Below are positions 56,727 through 64,000 of a stretch of 64,000 nt of DNA, one piece after another. Source of the stretch: DAOUAT01 sp964551735 (lineage in GTDB: Bacteria > Chloroflexota > Anaerolineae > CG2-30-64-16); NCBI GenBank assembly GCA_964551735.1, contig CAZKEF010000027.1, forward strand, positions 1 to 64,000, written 5' to 3'. The stretch's first letter is position 1, and the number at the start of each line of letters is the position of its first letter. The position numbers and the translations under genes are program-made. The notes under the pieces were generated by a model. It did not search any database. It was not told the origin of the DNA and saw only the letters and a program-made list of their open reading frames with translations.

Positions 56727-58189
56727 GCCACAAATACCTCATTTGCCAGCGCGGTGCGTGCTTCCTGGGCCAGGCGTGTGAGATCTGCGGCGACCGCTGC
56801 CTCGAGCGGCAGGGGCCGGTGCTGTCGCAGGATCGCCTTGGCCTTACGCGTGACCCGATCCCGGTAACGCAATTCACCTTGGGCGGCCCAGGCGGCCGGG
56901 TCGTGCCGGTTGAGTATCTGCGGAACCCATAGCGATTTGCGGAAGTTAGCCAGAGTGTGATCGTGGGTCAGGTAATTGCCGCCCGGCCCGACCTCACGAA
57001 TCACGTCCAGCCCCAGCGCATCCTCGGTCAGCGCGAACCCTTGCGCGATGCGCTTGGTGTAGCTGATGATCTCGTTGCACATCACGATGGATGCCGGGCT
57101 TCCCAGCAACCCCTGGCCCAGGTAGCCGACATCGTGGACCAGGTTGGCCCCGTCGAGCGAGGCCATAAGAATCGAGAGGGCATGCTCCATCGCCGACTGT
57201 TCATCCAGGCAATGGGAGTCGCTCCCCGTGGTCGACCAGACCGGCAGGCCGTAGTGGTGGAACAGGTCTATGAACGCGGAATTACTCAGCTTGAGCTCGG
57301 GCGCAGCGTAGGAGACGCACGAGGTTCGGAGATCGAGGACCGGCAGTCCCAGGCCACTGATGATCGGAGCGCCCGGCGCACGCAACTGGTGCATGACCAG
57401 CCCGCTGAGCGCCTCGGCCGTGGTCTGCACCAGGCCGCCGGCGATCGTCACCGGCGCGCTGGCGCCCATCATGGCTGCCGGCGTGTAACAGATCGGGACG
57501 CCCGTGTCGGCACACAGGAACAGCTTCGAGACCGCGCCGTAGGAGTGCGTGAGAGGCGGAGTAGGCTCGGAGTAGTTGATCAGGAAAGGCCTCTGGCGCA
57601 ATGCCTCTTCGCCCCCGACGACGCGAGCGGCCATCGCCAGGATGTAGGCCAGGTCCTTGTCACACGCGGCGGTGAAAAAGATGGGCTTGATCGAGTTTTC
57701 CAGCTCCGCCTTGAAGCACTCGATGTACATGGTGTTGGTGGGCGTGTCGCTCGGCAGCGCGAAGGAGGCAATGAAGTCAATCTCGGGACACGCATCGGCC
57801 ACCGCGGCGGCCTGGGCCACGTCCTTCAGCAGCGAGAGACGCGCCTGGCCAGTCTCGAGATCAACGGTGCGCAGCAAATCGGTGCCCAGGCCGAAGTGCA
57901 GATTGCGGCCCTCGAGCTGCATGGCTGGCTGACCCAGCCGGTTGTAGATGGTGATGGCCGAGGGCGCGCTGCGGATGCTCGCCTCCACCAGGGGCGCGGG
58001 GATGCGCACTTGGTTCTCGTTGTGCACCTGACATCCAGATGCCTGGAGGAGCCGAACCGCCTCAGGATGGAGCACCCGCACCCCCGTTGTCGCCAGCAGT
58101 TCCAATACCATGTTGTGGATGATCTCGATCTGGCCCGCGTCCAGCAGCCGATAGTGCGGCTGCACGTGTCGTGAAACATCGCTACTCAA
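56723..58189 (-). CDS. MttB-superfamily methyltransferase (non-pyrrolysine)
   Basis: 488 residues of the trimethylamine methyltransferase superfamily, which moves a methyl group from quaternary/tertiary amines to a corrinoid protein. Typical: ELLATTGVRVLHPEA, IPAPLVEASIRSAPSAI, TNTMYIECFKAELENSIKPI, GLPVLDLRTSCVSYAAPE. In TMA methyltransferase an amber-encoded pyrrolysine sits in the 'tDsK-O-.D.Q' loop; here the loop reads TTGSDSHCLDEQSA with no UAG, so it is a non-Pyl member such as those acting on betaines. The start is TTG 58189 with AGGAG six bases upstream, overlapping the peptidase stop. No corrinoid gene lies in this operon part. Confidence 0.9.
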   Translation of the reverse strand: MSSDVSRHVQPHYRLLDAGQIEIIHNMVLELLATTGVRVLHPEAVRLLQASGCQVHNENQVRIPAPLVEASIRSAPSAITIYNRLGQPAMQLEGRNLHFGLGTDLLRTVDLETGQARLSLLKDVAQAAAVADACPEIDFIASFALPSDTPTNTMYIECFKAELENSIKPIFFTAACDKDLAYILAMAARVVGGEEALRQRPFLINYSEPTPPLTHSYGAVSKLFLCADTGVPICYTPAAMMGASAPVTIAGGLVQTTAEALSGLVMHQLRAPGAPIISGLGLPVLDLRTSCVSYAAPELKLSNSAFIDLFHHYGLPVWSTTGSDSHCLDEQSAMEHALSILMASLDGANLVHDVGYLGQGLLGSPASIVMCNEIISYTKRIAQGFALTEDALGLDVIREVGPGGNYLTHDHTLANFRKSLWVPQILNRHDPAAWAAQGELRYRDRVTRKAKAILRQHRPLPLEAAVAADLTRLAQEARTALANEVFVA

Positions 58190-59775
58190 GCCATTCTCCT
58201 ATCGTTGGCGTCCAAAGTGACCTGCCGCTCATCGCGCGTGCCAGCCGCTTCCGGAGCCAACTGGTAGATGGGGCTGTATTTTTGGTACAAGTAATCAATG
58301 AATGGGCCAGCGTCGAGTGGGCCGCCACTGATCCGGCGAATCATCTCCGGCGCAGTGTAGCAGTTGCCATACTGATGAATACTCTCGGTGAGCCAATCGT
58401 TCAAGGGTGCAAAGTTGCCGGCCGCGATCGCATCGTATACGTTGGGGACTGCGTCCAGGAGCGCGTTCCTGATCTGACCGCCATAGATGTTGCCGAGGGT
58501 GTAGCTTTGGAAGTAACCCAGCGCACCGGCGGACCAGTGGATGTCCTGCAGCAGCCCTTCGGCGTCGTTGGCCGGGCGCAGGCCGAGATAGGCTTCGTAG
58601 CGGTCATTCCAGGCGCGCGGCAGCTCATCGACATCAATGCGGCCCTCGATCACATCTTGCTCCAATTCGAAACGGATGATGGGATGCAGGCTGTAGGTCA
58701 GCTCGTCCGCGGTAATGCGGTTCAGCGATGGCCGGACGCTGTTGATCGCCCGATAGTAGTCGTCCAGCGGGATGTCCGGAAAGGCTGCGAAGCGTTTCTG
58801 CGCTTCGGGGTAGAAGAACTCCCAAAATGCCCGGCTCTTGCCGACGATGTTCTCGTAGAAGCGCGACTGCGCCTCGTGGAAGCCGCCCGGCACGCCGCCC
58901 CACAGGTTCGCCGCGTCGATCTCGGCGCTGCCGCGGTAGGCATACATCGCGTGGCCGGCTTCGTGCAGCGCGCCGAACACGCCAAGCCGGTATGTCCCGC
59001 AGTTGACCGTGATCCGCGCGTCCTTCGGCCCGGCGATGTTCGTGAACGGGTGGATGACCTCACCGTAGCCGCCCCTGTTCTTGTCGTAGCCCATCTTCTC
59101 GACGAGCAGCTTGACGAAGTCGAGCAGCTCACGCGGGTCGAAGGGGGCCGCGAGAAACGCGTCGTTGATTTCAACAGGGCTTTGCCGGACTTGCCTGACG
59201 AGCGCGGGGATAACCGCTTTGATGCGATCGAACGCTTGGTTGATGTCCGGCAGCGAGATGCCTTCGTCGCTGGCGCCAACCATCACCTCGAAGGCCGGTC
59301 GGTCCTGATCGACATACCGTGCGAACTCGACCCGCAGTTTGAAGATCTCCTGCAAGACTGGCTTGAAGAGTTCATAGCTTTGCTCGGCCCGCGCCTTGAT
59401 CCAGGCCTCGCGGCCCTGGTTCGCCAGCGCCACCATCTGGCGGGACTTCTCGACCGGGATGTTGACCGTCTGGCGGTATTCGAAGAGGAAGCTGCGCACG
59501 ATGGCGCGATCGATGGCACCTGCGATCCCGGCGAGCGGTACGGCCTGCCAGTATCCGGCCAATGCCTTCGCCTCCGCCGAGTTGAAGAGCGCGATGCGCT
59601 TTTCGGCCAGGTAGCCTTCCAGCTTTTGGCGGAACGGCCGGCCCTCGGCCGGCAGCCCGTTCCACTGGTCCCAGAAAAACAGGCCGCCGATGCCGCGCAG
59701 GTGGGCGAGCTCGGTGTGGATGCGTTTGACGCCGTCCAGGGCTTCTGTAAGCAGCACGAAACTAACCTCCAGCAT
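58186..59775 (-). CDS. M32-family carboxypeptidase (Taq type)
   Basis: About 529 residues, zinc carboxypeptidase. LGVFGALHEAGHAMYAYRGS gives HExxH; HEAQSRFYENIVGKSRAFWE gives the third ligand Glu. ITADELTYSLHPIIRFELEQ and SAGALGYFQSYTLGNIYGG are M32 signatures. It removes C-terminal residues from imported peptides. ATG 59775 is used without an obvious ribosome site; GTG 59814 is the next option. It comes right after the binding-protein gene. Confidence 0.92.
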   Translation of the reverse strand: MLEVSFVLLTEALDGVKRIHTELAHLRGIGGLFFWDQWNGLPAEGRPFRQKLEGYLAEKRIALFNSAEAKALAGYWQAVPLAGIAGAIDRAIVRSFLFEYRQTVNIPVEKSRQMVALANQGREAWIKARAEQSYELFKPVLQEIFKLRVEFARYVDQDRPAFEVMVGASDEGISLPDINQAFDRIKAVIPALVRQVRQSPVEINDAFLAAPFDPRELLDFVKLLVEKMGYDKNRGGYGEVIHPFTNIAGPKDARITVNCGTYRLGVFGALHEAGHAMYAYRGSAEIDAANLWGGVPGGFHEAQSRFYENIVGKSRAFWEFFYPEAQKRFAAFPDIPLDDYYRAINSVRPSLNRITADELTYSLHPIIRFELEQDVIEGRIDVDELPRAWNDRYEAYLGLRPANDAEGLLQDIHWSAGALGYFQSYTLGNIYGGQIRNALLDAVPNVYDAIAAGNFAPLNDWLTESIHQYGNCYTAPEMIRRISGGPLDAGPFIDYLYQKYSPIYQLAPEAAGTRDERQVTLDANDRRMA

Positions 59776-59859
59776 CTGGTGGTTGCGCGGAGCGGGCCTG
59801 ACAGGCCATCTCACCCCAGGTGAGGCGACCTGCCAGGTCTTTCCATGGTGTGAAGGGTA

Positions 59860-61437
59860 CTACTTTGCGGGCTTGAAATCGCCCAGGTAGTAGATGCTGG
59901 TCGCCGCGCTCATCGGATCGATGTTGGTGACGGACTTGCTGTGTGCGAAATTCATCACCGCATCGTAGAGATTGACCACGTTGGCGAAGTCATACTGCAA
60001 CTGCACCGCCTTTTTCGCCAGCTCGCTGCGCTTGTCAGCATTCGGCTCGGCCTTGATCTGTGCGATCAGGTCTTCGTATTCCTGCGTCGTGTACATGTCC
60101 TTTCCCAGGTAGGGGTAGGTCTTGCTAAAGGTGGCCAACACGTTATCAGGGCTGCTTTGACCCGTCCCACCGAACTGGACGGTGGTCATCTGAGCCGTGC
60201 CCTTCATGATCTTGTCCGACCAGCCGTTGACGTCCAGTTGCTCGATCTTCACCGTGATGCCGATCTTCTTCAGGTCATCCTGGATTGATTGGGCCATCCC
60301 TGCGTCGGGGGGCATGATGGTGATCGTCAGCTCTGTGCCGGGCTTGTAGTTCGACTTGCTCAGGAAGTCCTTCGCCATCGCTTCGTCATAGCCCACGTAG
60401 CCCTTGACTGTCCCGGCCGCCGCGCCCAGCACCTTCGTGTTGAACACATCGGTCGCGGCCTGGCCCACGCCCTCGTTCGCGACGTCAACCAGTTTTTGCC
60501 GATCGATGCCGTGGTAGATCGCCTTGCGCAAGTTGAGATCGTCGCGCAGCTCCTGCCCCATCATGGCCAGGACGAAGAACGACCAACCGGACATCTGCAC
60601 GAGTTCCAGGTTTTTATCCTCTTCGATGAGCGGGATCTGAGCGGGCGGGATGTTGGTGACCAGGTCAACTTCGCCGTTCTGCAGCGCCACCACCGCGGTC
60701 GAGGGCTCGACCGGCGGCTTGACCACGAGCTTCGCAAAGGCAGGCTTCCCGCCGAAGTAGTCCGCAAAGGCCTCCGTAGTGACCGTTCCGTCGGCGCCGC
60801 GGGAGACGAACCTGAAGGGGCCAGAGCCGACCGGCTTCGCCTCGAACGCGGCCGGGTCCGCTGAGTGTGCGGCCTTGGGCACGATGAAACCCATCAGCGC
60901 CAGGGTCGCTGGCACATCAGCCGAAGGCGAGGCCGCGGTGAACTTCACGGTATAGTCATCGACCTTCTCCCATTTCGTGTACCTCTGGTAAAACTGCTGA
61001 TACATCGGCAGCTTCATGGTGGTGTCGAAGGTGTAGATCACATCGTCCGCGGTGAACTTGGACCCGTCGTGGAACTTGACGTCCTGCCGCAGCTTGAAAG
61101 TGTAGGTCAGGCCATCGTCGCTCTTCGTCCAGCTTTCAACCAGGTTGGGGCGAACACCTCCCTTGTCGTCGTAGTTGAGCAGGGTGTCGAACATCGAGTG
61201 CCAGACCAACTGGTCGCCCATCTTGCCCGCGGTCGGATCCATCGTTTCCGCAGGGATCGCAGCCATGACCGTCAGGGTGTCCTTGGCCGGGGCGACTGGC
61301 GCCTGGGTTGCAGCGGGCGCCTGCGTGGGGGCAGATGCCTGGGTGGGAGCGGTCGCGGGCGCGGCGGGAGCGCCGCAGCCGGCTAGCAGCGTGGCAATCA
61401 TGACGACTGCCAGGATCAGGGGACAGAACTTCTTCAT
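59860..61437 (-). CDS. Family 5 substrate-binding lipoprotein of a peptide-type ABC transporter
   Basis: About 525 residues. The signal peptide ends at LAGC (Cys near 22) and an Ala/Pro/Thr/Gln linker follows. The SBP_bac_5 core includes GLTYTFKLRQDVKFHDGSKF and NLRKAIYHGIDRQKLVD. GGAGGGAAG precedes the ATG. It is encoded between its own ATPase genes and the M32 peptidase. By context it binds the peptide-like substrate degraded by the following enzymes. Confidence 0.93.
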   Translation of the reverse strand: MKKFCPLILAVVMIATLLAGCGAPAAPATAPTQASAPTQAPAATQAPVAPAKDTLTVMAAIPAETMDPTAGKMGDQLVWHSMFDTLLNYDDKGGVRPNLVESWTKSDDGLTYTFKLRQDVKFHDGSKFTADDVIYTFDTTMKLPMYQQFYQRYTKWEKVDDYTVKFTAASPSADVPATLALMGFIVPKAAHSADPAAFEAKPVGSGPFRFVSRGADGTVTTEAFADYFGGKPAFAKLVVKPPVEPSTAVVALQNGEVDLVTNIPPAQIPLIEEDKNLELVQMSGWSFFVLAMMGQELRDDLNLRKAIYHGIDRQKLVDVANEGVGQAATDVFNTKVLGAAAGTVKGYVGYDEAMAKDFLSKSNYKPGTELTITIMPPDAGMAQSIQDDLKKIGITVKIEQLDVNGWSDKIMKGTAQMTTVQFGGTGQSSPDNVLATFSKTYPYLGKDMYTTQEYEDLIAQIKAEPNADKRSELAKKAVQLQYDFANVVNLYDAVMNFAHSKSVTNIDPMSAATSIYYLGDFKPAK

Positions 61438-61477
61438 GTGACTTCCCTCCAAGTAGAGATGTGATCGGAAAACCAGG

Positions 61478-62431
61478 TCAGGCGTACAGGGTGCATTGGA
61501 CGAAATGGTCCGGCTCGACCTGCCTGAGATCCAGGTCTTTGGCCGTGCAGATGTCCTTTGCCAACGGGCACCGGCTGGCGAAGCGGCAGCCGGGCTTCGG
61601 ATTGATCGGGCTGGTCAACTCGCCCTTGATGATTTCGGTCTTCACGGCGCGCGTGCGAGCGCTTGGGATCAAGATGGCGGATAACAGCGCCCGGGTGTAG
61701 GGGTGCAAGGGGTTGTGGAACAGCTCACGCGACGGCGCGCGCTCCACGCACTGCCCCAGGTACATCACTGCGATCTCGTCGGAAATGTGCTTCGCCACGC
61801 TCAACGCATGTGTGATGAACAGATAGGTCAGTCCGAGTTGGTCTTGCAGGTCCATCAACAGGTTGAGGATTTGGGCCTGGATGCTGACATCCAGCGCCGA
61901 CACAGGCTCATCGCACACGATGAACTTGGGGTTGACGGACAGCGCCCGCGCTACGCCGATGCGCTGCCGGCGCCCACCGTCCAGCTCGTGCGGGTAGCTG
62001 TCGTACAGCCGCTCGGCCAGCCCGACGGTCCGCATCAGCGCCAGCACCCGTTCCTGCCGCTCCCGCGGGTTGTGCACCAACCCGTTCACCAGCATCGGCT
62101 CGCCAATGATCTGGCCGACCGAATGCCGCGGATTCAGGCTGGAATAGGGGTCCTGGAAGATGATTTGGATCTCCTTGCGCAGGCCCTTCATCTGCCGGCC
62201 GTTGAACTTCGTGATATCGCGGCCCTCGAACAACACCTGCCCGCCCGTGGCCGGCACCAGGCCAAGAATGGTCCGGCCCAGCGTCGTCTTGCCGCAACCG
62301 CTCTCGCCGACCACGCCCAGCGTGCGGCCTCGGTTGATGCTCAGGTTCACGTCGTCGACCGCGTGCAGCTTGTTGGGGCCCACGTCGAAGTACTTTTTCA
62401 GGCCGATGGTTTGCACGAATGGATCAGGCAT
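61478..62431 (-). CDS. Peptide-type ABC transporter ATP-binding protein (OppF type)
   Basis: About 317 residues. Walker A VGESGCGKTTLGR, Q-loop IIFQDPYSSLNPRHS, Walker B KFIVCDEPVSALDVS. The signature segment reads ELDGGRRQRIGVARAL, where the canonical Ser of 'SGGQ' is Asp. The C-terminal FASRCPLAKDIC extension is present. ATG 62431 with GAGG upstream is preferred. It follows the OppD gene by seven bases. Confidence 0.92.
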   Translation of the reverse strand: MPDPFVQTIGLKKYFDVGPNKLHAVDDVNLSINRGRTLGVVGESGCGKTTLGRTILGLVPATGGQVLFEGRDITKFNGRQMKGLRKEIQIIFQDPYSSLNPRHSVGQIIGEPMLVNGLVHNPRERQERVLALMRTVGLAERLYDSYPHELDGGRRQRIGVARALSVNPKFIVCDEPVSALDVSIQAQILNLLMDLQDQLGLTYLFITHALSVAKHISDEIAVMYLGQCVERAPSRELFHNPLHPYTRALLSAILIPSARTRAVKTEIIKGELTSPINPKPGCRFASRCPLAKDICTAKDLDLRQVEPDHFVQCTLYA

Positions 62432-62438
62432 GGCGGCC

Positions 62439-63422
62439 TCACGCATACAGGTGGCACTTGATGATGTGCGTTCCCAACTCACAATCGCCGGGGCGCCGGG
62501 CCTTACAGACATCCATCACGCGCGGGCAGCGAGGATGGAACTTGCAGCCGGCTGGCAGGTCGGTCGGATCGGGCATCAGGCCTTCAATCGGCTTCAGGCG
62601 TTCGGCTTCGTCGTAGATGCTCGGGATGCTCTCGAAAAGCCCCTGCGTGTACGGGTGGCGCCGCTCCGACTGCCCGAAGAAATCGTCGAACGTACCGTAC
62701 TCCACGATTTCGCCCGCGTAGAGCACGGCGATCTTGTCGCAGGTCTTCGCCACGACGCCCAGATCGTGCGTGATGATGATCATGGCCATGTCGAGCTTCT
62801 GCTTGAGCTCTTCCATCATGGCGATGACCTGCGCCTGGATGGTCACGTCAAGGGCCGTGGTCGGTTCGTCGGCGATCAGCAGCTCGGGCTGGCAGGCCAG
62901 GGCGATCGCGATGACGACGCGCTGCTTCATCCCGCCGCTAAACTCGTGCGGGTAGTTGCGCTTGCGTTCCGGGTTGATGCCCACCAGCGTCAGGATTTCG
63001 TCCACCCGCTCCCGCAATTCGGCCTGGCTCTTGCCAGCAACGTTGTGCAACTGCAAGGCTTCCAGGATCTGGTCCCCGACCGTGATGACCGGGTTGAGAC
63101 TCGTCATGGGGTCCTGGAAGATCATCGAGATGCGCGCGCCGCGCACCGCGCGCATCTCCGCCTCGCTCAGCTTCAGCAAGGGCAGCTCGTCGAAGATAAT
63201 TTCGCCGGCTTTGATCCGGCCCGTGCGCTCGGGCAGCAGGCGCAACACGCTGAACGCGGTGGTGGTCTTCCCTGCGCCCGTCTCGCCTACCAGGCCGAGC
63301 ACCTCCTTGCGGTTCAGGCGCAGGTTGATCCCGTTGAGCGCGTGGACGATCGCTCGGCGGCTCGTATAGATCACCTCGAGGCCGCGGATCTCCAGGAGCG
63401 GCTTTTCGGTCATGTCTGCCAT
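62439..63422 (-). CDS. Peptide-type ABC transporter ATP-binding protein (OppD type)
   Basis: 327 residues. Walker A LVGETGAGKTTTA, Q-loop MIFQDPMTSLNPV, signature FSGGMKQRVV, Walker B LLIADEPTTALDV and FHPRCPRVMDVC near the end. GGGAG precedes ATG 63422. Four bases separate it from the permease stop, so all transporter genes are one transcript that starts beyond the window edge. Confidence 0.93.
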   Translation of the reverse strand: MADMTEKPLLEIRGLEVIYTSRRAIVHALNGINLRLNRKEVLGLVGETGAGKTTTAFSVLRLLPERTGRIKAGEIIFDELPLLKLSEAEMRAVRGARISMIFQDPMTSLNPVITVGDQILEALQLHNVAGKSQAELRERVDEILTLVGINPERKRNYPHEFSGGMKQRVVIAIALACQPELLIADEPTTALDVTIQAQVIAMMEELKQKLDMAMIIITHDLGVVAKTCDKIAVLYAGEIVEYGTFDDFFGQSERRHPYTQGLFESIPSIYDEAERLKPIEGLMPDPTDLPAGCKFHPRCPRVMDVCKARRPGDCELGTHIIKCHLYA

Positions 63423-63425
63423 ATG

Positions 63426-64000
63426 CTACTCCCTGAGCCGGGGGTCGAGCGCCTCGGCCAGGCCGTCGCCCAACAGATTGAAACAGAGGGCCGTGATCAG
63501 GATGGCCAGGCCGGGGGAGATGACGATGTGCGGGAAGCGCCGCATGTAAGTCGTGGATTCGGAGAGCATCGCGCCCCATTCGGGGGCGGGCGGCTGGATG
63601 CCCATGCCGATGAAGCTGAGGCTGGCCGCGGCGAGGATCAGGCCGGCCACGTTCATCATGGCGTTGACGATCACTGTGCCGATCGCGTTGGGCATCACGT
63701 GCAGCAGGATCGTGCGGGCCGTGCCCACGCCGCTCGCCCTGGCCGCCTCGATATAGTCCTGCTGCACGACGGTCAGCACTGCGGCGCGCACGATCCGGGT
63801 GAACGGCGGGATGCTGGAGACGCTGATGGCGATCATCATGTTGGTGAGGCCGGCTCCTAGCGTTGACACCAGCGCCAGGGCCAGCAGCAGGCCGGGGATA
63901 CACATGAAGGCGTCCATGGCGCGCATGATGATGTCGTCGACCCTGCCACCGAAGAACGCGCTGGCTGACCCGAGCACCGCGCCACCCCCGATGGCGATGA
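63426..64000 (-). CDS. Peptide-type ABC transporter permease (OppC type), C-terminal part
   Basis: About 191 C-terminal residues; the gene continues past the window. RAMDAFMCIPGLLLALALVS, the coupling loop EAARASGVGTARTILLHVMP and SLSFIGMGIQPPAPEWGAML are OppC/DppC hallmarks. Ends LLGDGLAEALDPRLRE. The OppB partner should lie just outside. Confidence 0.93.
   Translation of the reverse strand, partial: IAIGGGAVLGSASAFFGGRVDDIIMRAMDAFMCIPGLLLALALVSTLGAGLTNMMIAISVSSIPPFTRIVRAAVLTVVQQDYIEAARASGVGTARTILLHVMPNAIGTVIVNAMMNVAGLILAAASLSFIGMGIQPPAPEWGAMLSESTTYMRRFPHIVISPGLAILITALCFNLLGDGLAEALDPRLRE

Noticed and set aside
56723..58189. Pyrrolysine-containing trimethylamine methyltransferase
   Set aside because: No in-frame UAG exists in the gene and no pyl genes are seen.
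58171..59823. 550-codon plus-strand open frame opposite the M32 carboxypeptidase
   Set aside because: Antisense shadow of a clear peptidase gene; Asp/Val/Leu-rich product without any motif.

Overview
The window looks like a chromosomal stretch of a GC-rich bacterium of the Chloroflexota (Anaerolineae/Caldilineae-like). This is inferred from four things: lipoproteins with long Ala/Pro/Thr-rich linkers behind the lipobox, sugar and peptide ABC transporters each coupled to carbohydrate or peptide catabolism, a T-box in front of thrS, and an infC-rpmI-rplT block. No 16S rRNA is present, so the assignment is not proven.

Region 1 (1-16.0 kb, all minus strand) is a sugar-use locus. A soluble PBP1-sensor/GAF/histidine kinase/REC/REC/AraC single-chain regulator and a lone REC protein precede a CUT2 (ribose/xylose-type) ABC transporter. 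Its binding-protein gene carries an apparently identical internal tandem duplication of the whole ligand-binding domain. Downstream come a DUF4380 protein, a UroD-family methyltransferase, a terminator, a fatty-acid-desaturase/Rieske fusion (MocD-MocE-like), xylose isomerase, xylulokinase and the start of a corrinoid protein. The gene set suggests import and demethylation of an O-methylated pentose that then enters through XylAB.

Region 2 (16.0-31.5 kb) holds a plus-strand P2-type Ca2+-ATPase with a long hairpin in its leader. It is followed by a minus-strand oligosaccharide operon: a family 5 binding protein, two permeases, two ATPases, a GH88 unsaturated uronyl hydrolase, a heparinase II/III-like lyase and a GH130 phosphorylase/hydrolase. 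A divergent GntR/LacI-hybrid repressor has matching operators at both facing promoters.

Region 3 (31.5-41.8 kb) begins with decayed gene fragments and a MITE-like element. It continues with an exported phospholipase D/lamin-tail protein, a LysR regulator, an 11-haem cytochrome interrupted by one in-frame UGA followed by a bSECIS-like hairpin, a double rhodanese with an LPTTG sorting signal, a small ferredoxin, two-subunit class I fumarase, a CsoR/CstR-like regulator with its palindrome, a tiny membrane peptide and thioredoxin.

Region 4 (41.9-46.7 kb) is core information processing: ECF sigma/anti-sigma, tRNA-Val, a T-box, a ThrRS lacking the TGS domain, infC starting at ATT, rpmI and rplT. 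Region 5 (46.7-50.4 kb) contains remnants of sugar genes, a PfkB kinase, a D-lyxose isomerase and a TnpB-type protein.

Region 6 (50.4-64 kb, minus) is one tightly overlapping operon: oligopeptide ABC transporter, M32 carboxypeptidase, MttB-like methyltransferase, two paralogous alpha/beta hydrolases, a gamma-glutamyltransferase-like protein, an M3 oligopeptidase and an iodotyrosine-deiodinase-like flavoprotein. It looks like a dedicated, undescribed route for an imported modified peptide or N-methylated compound.
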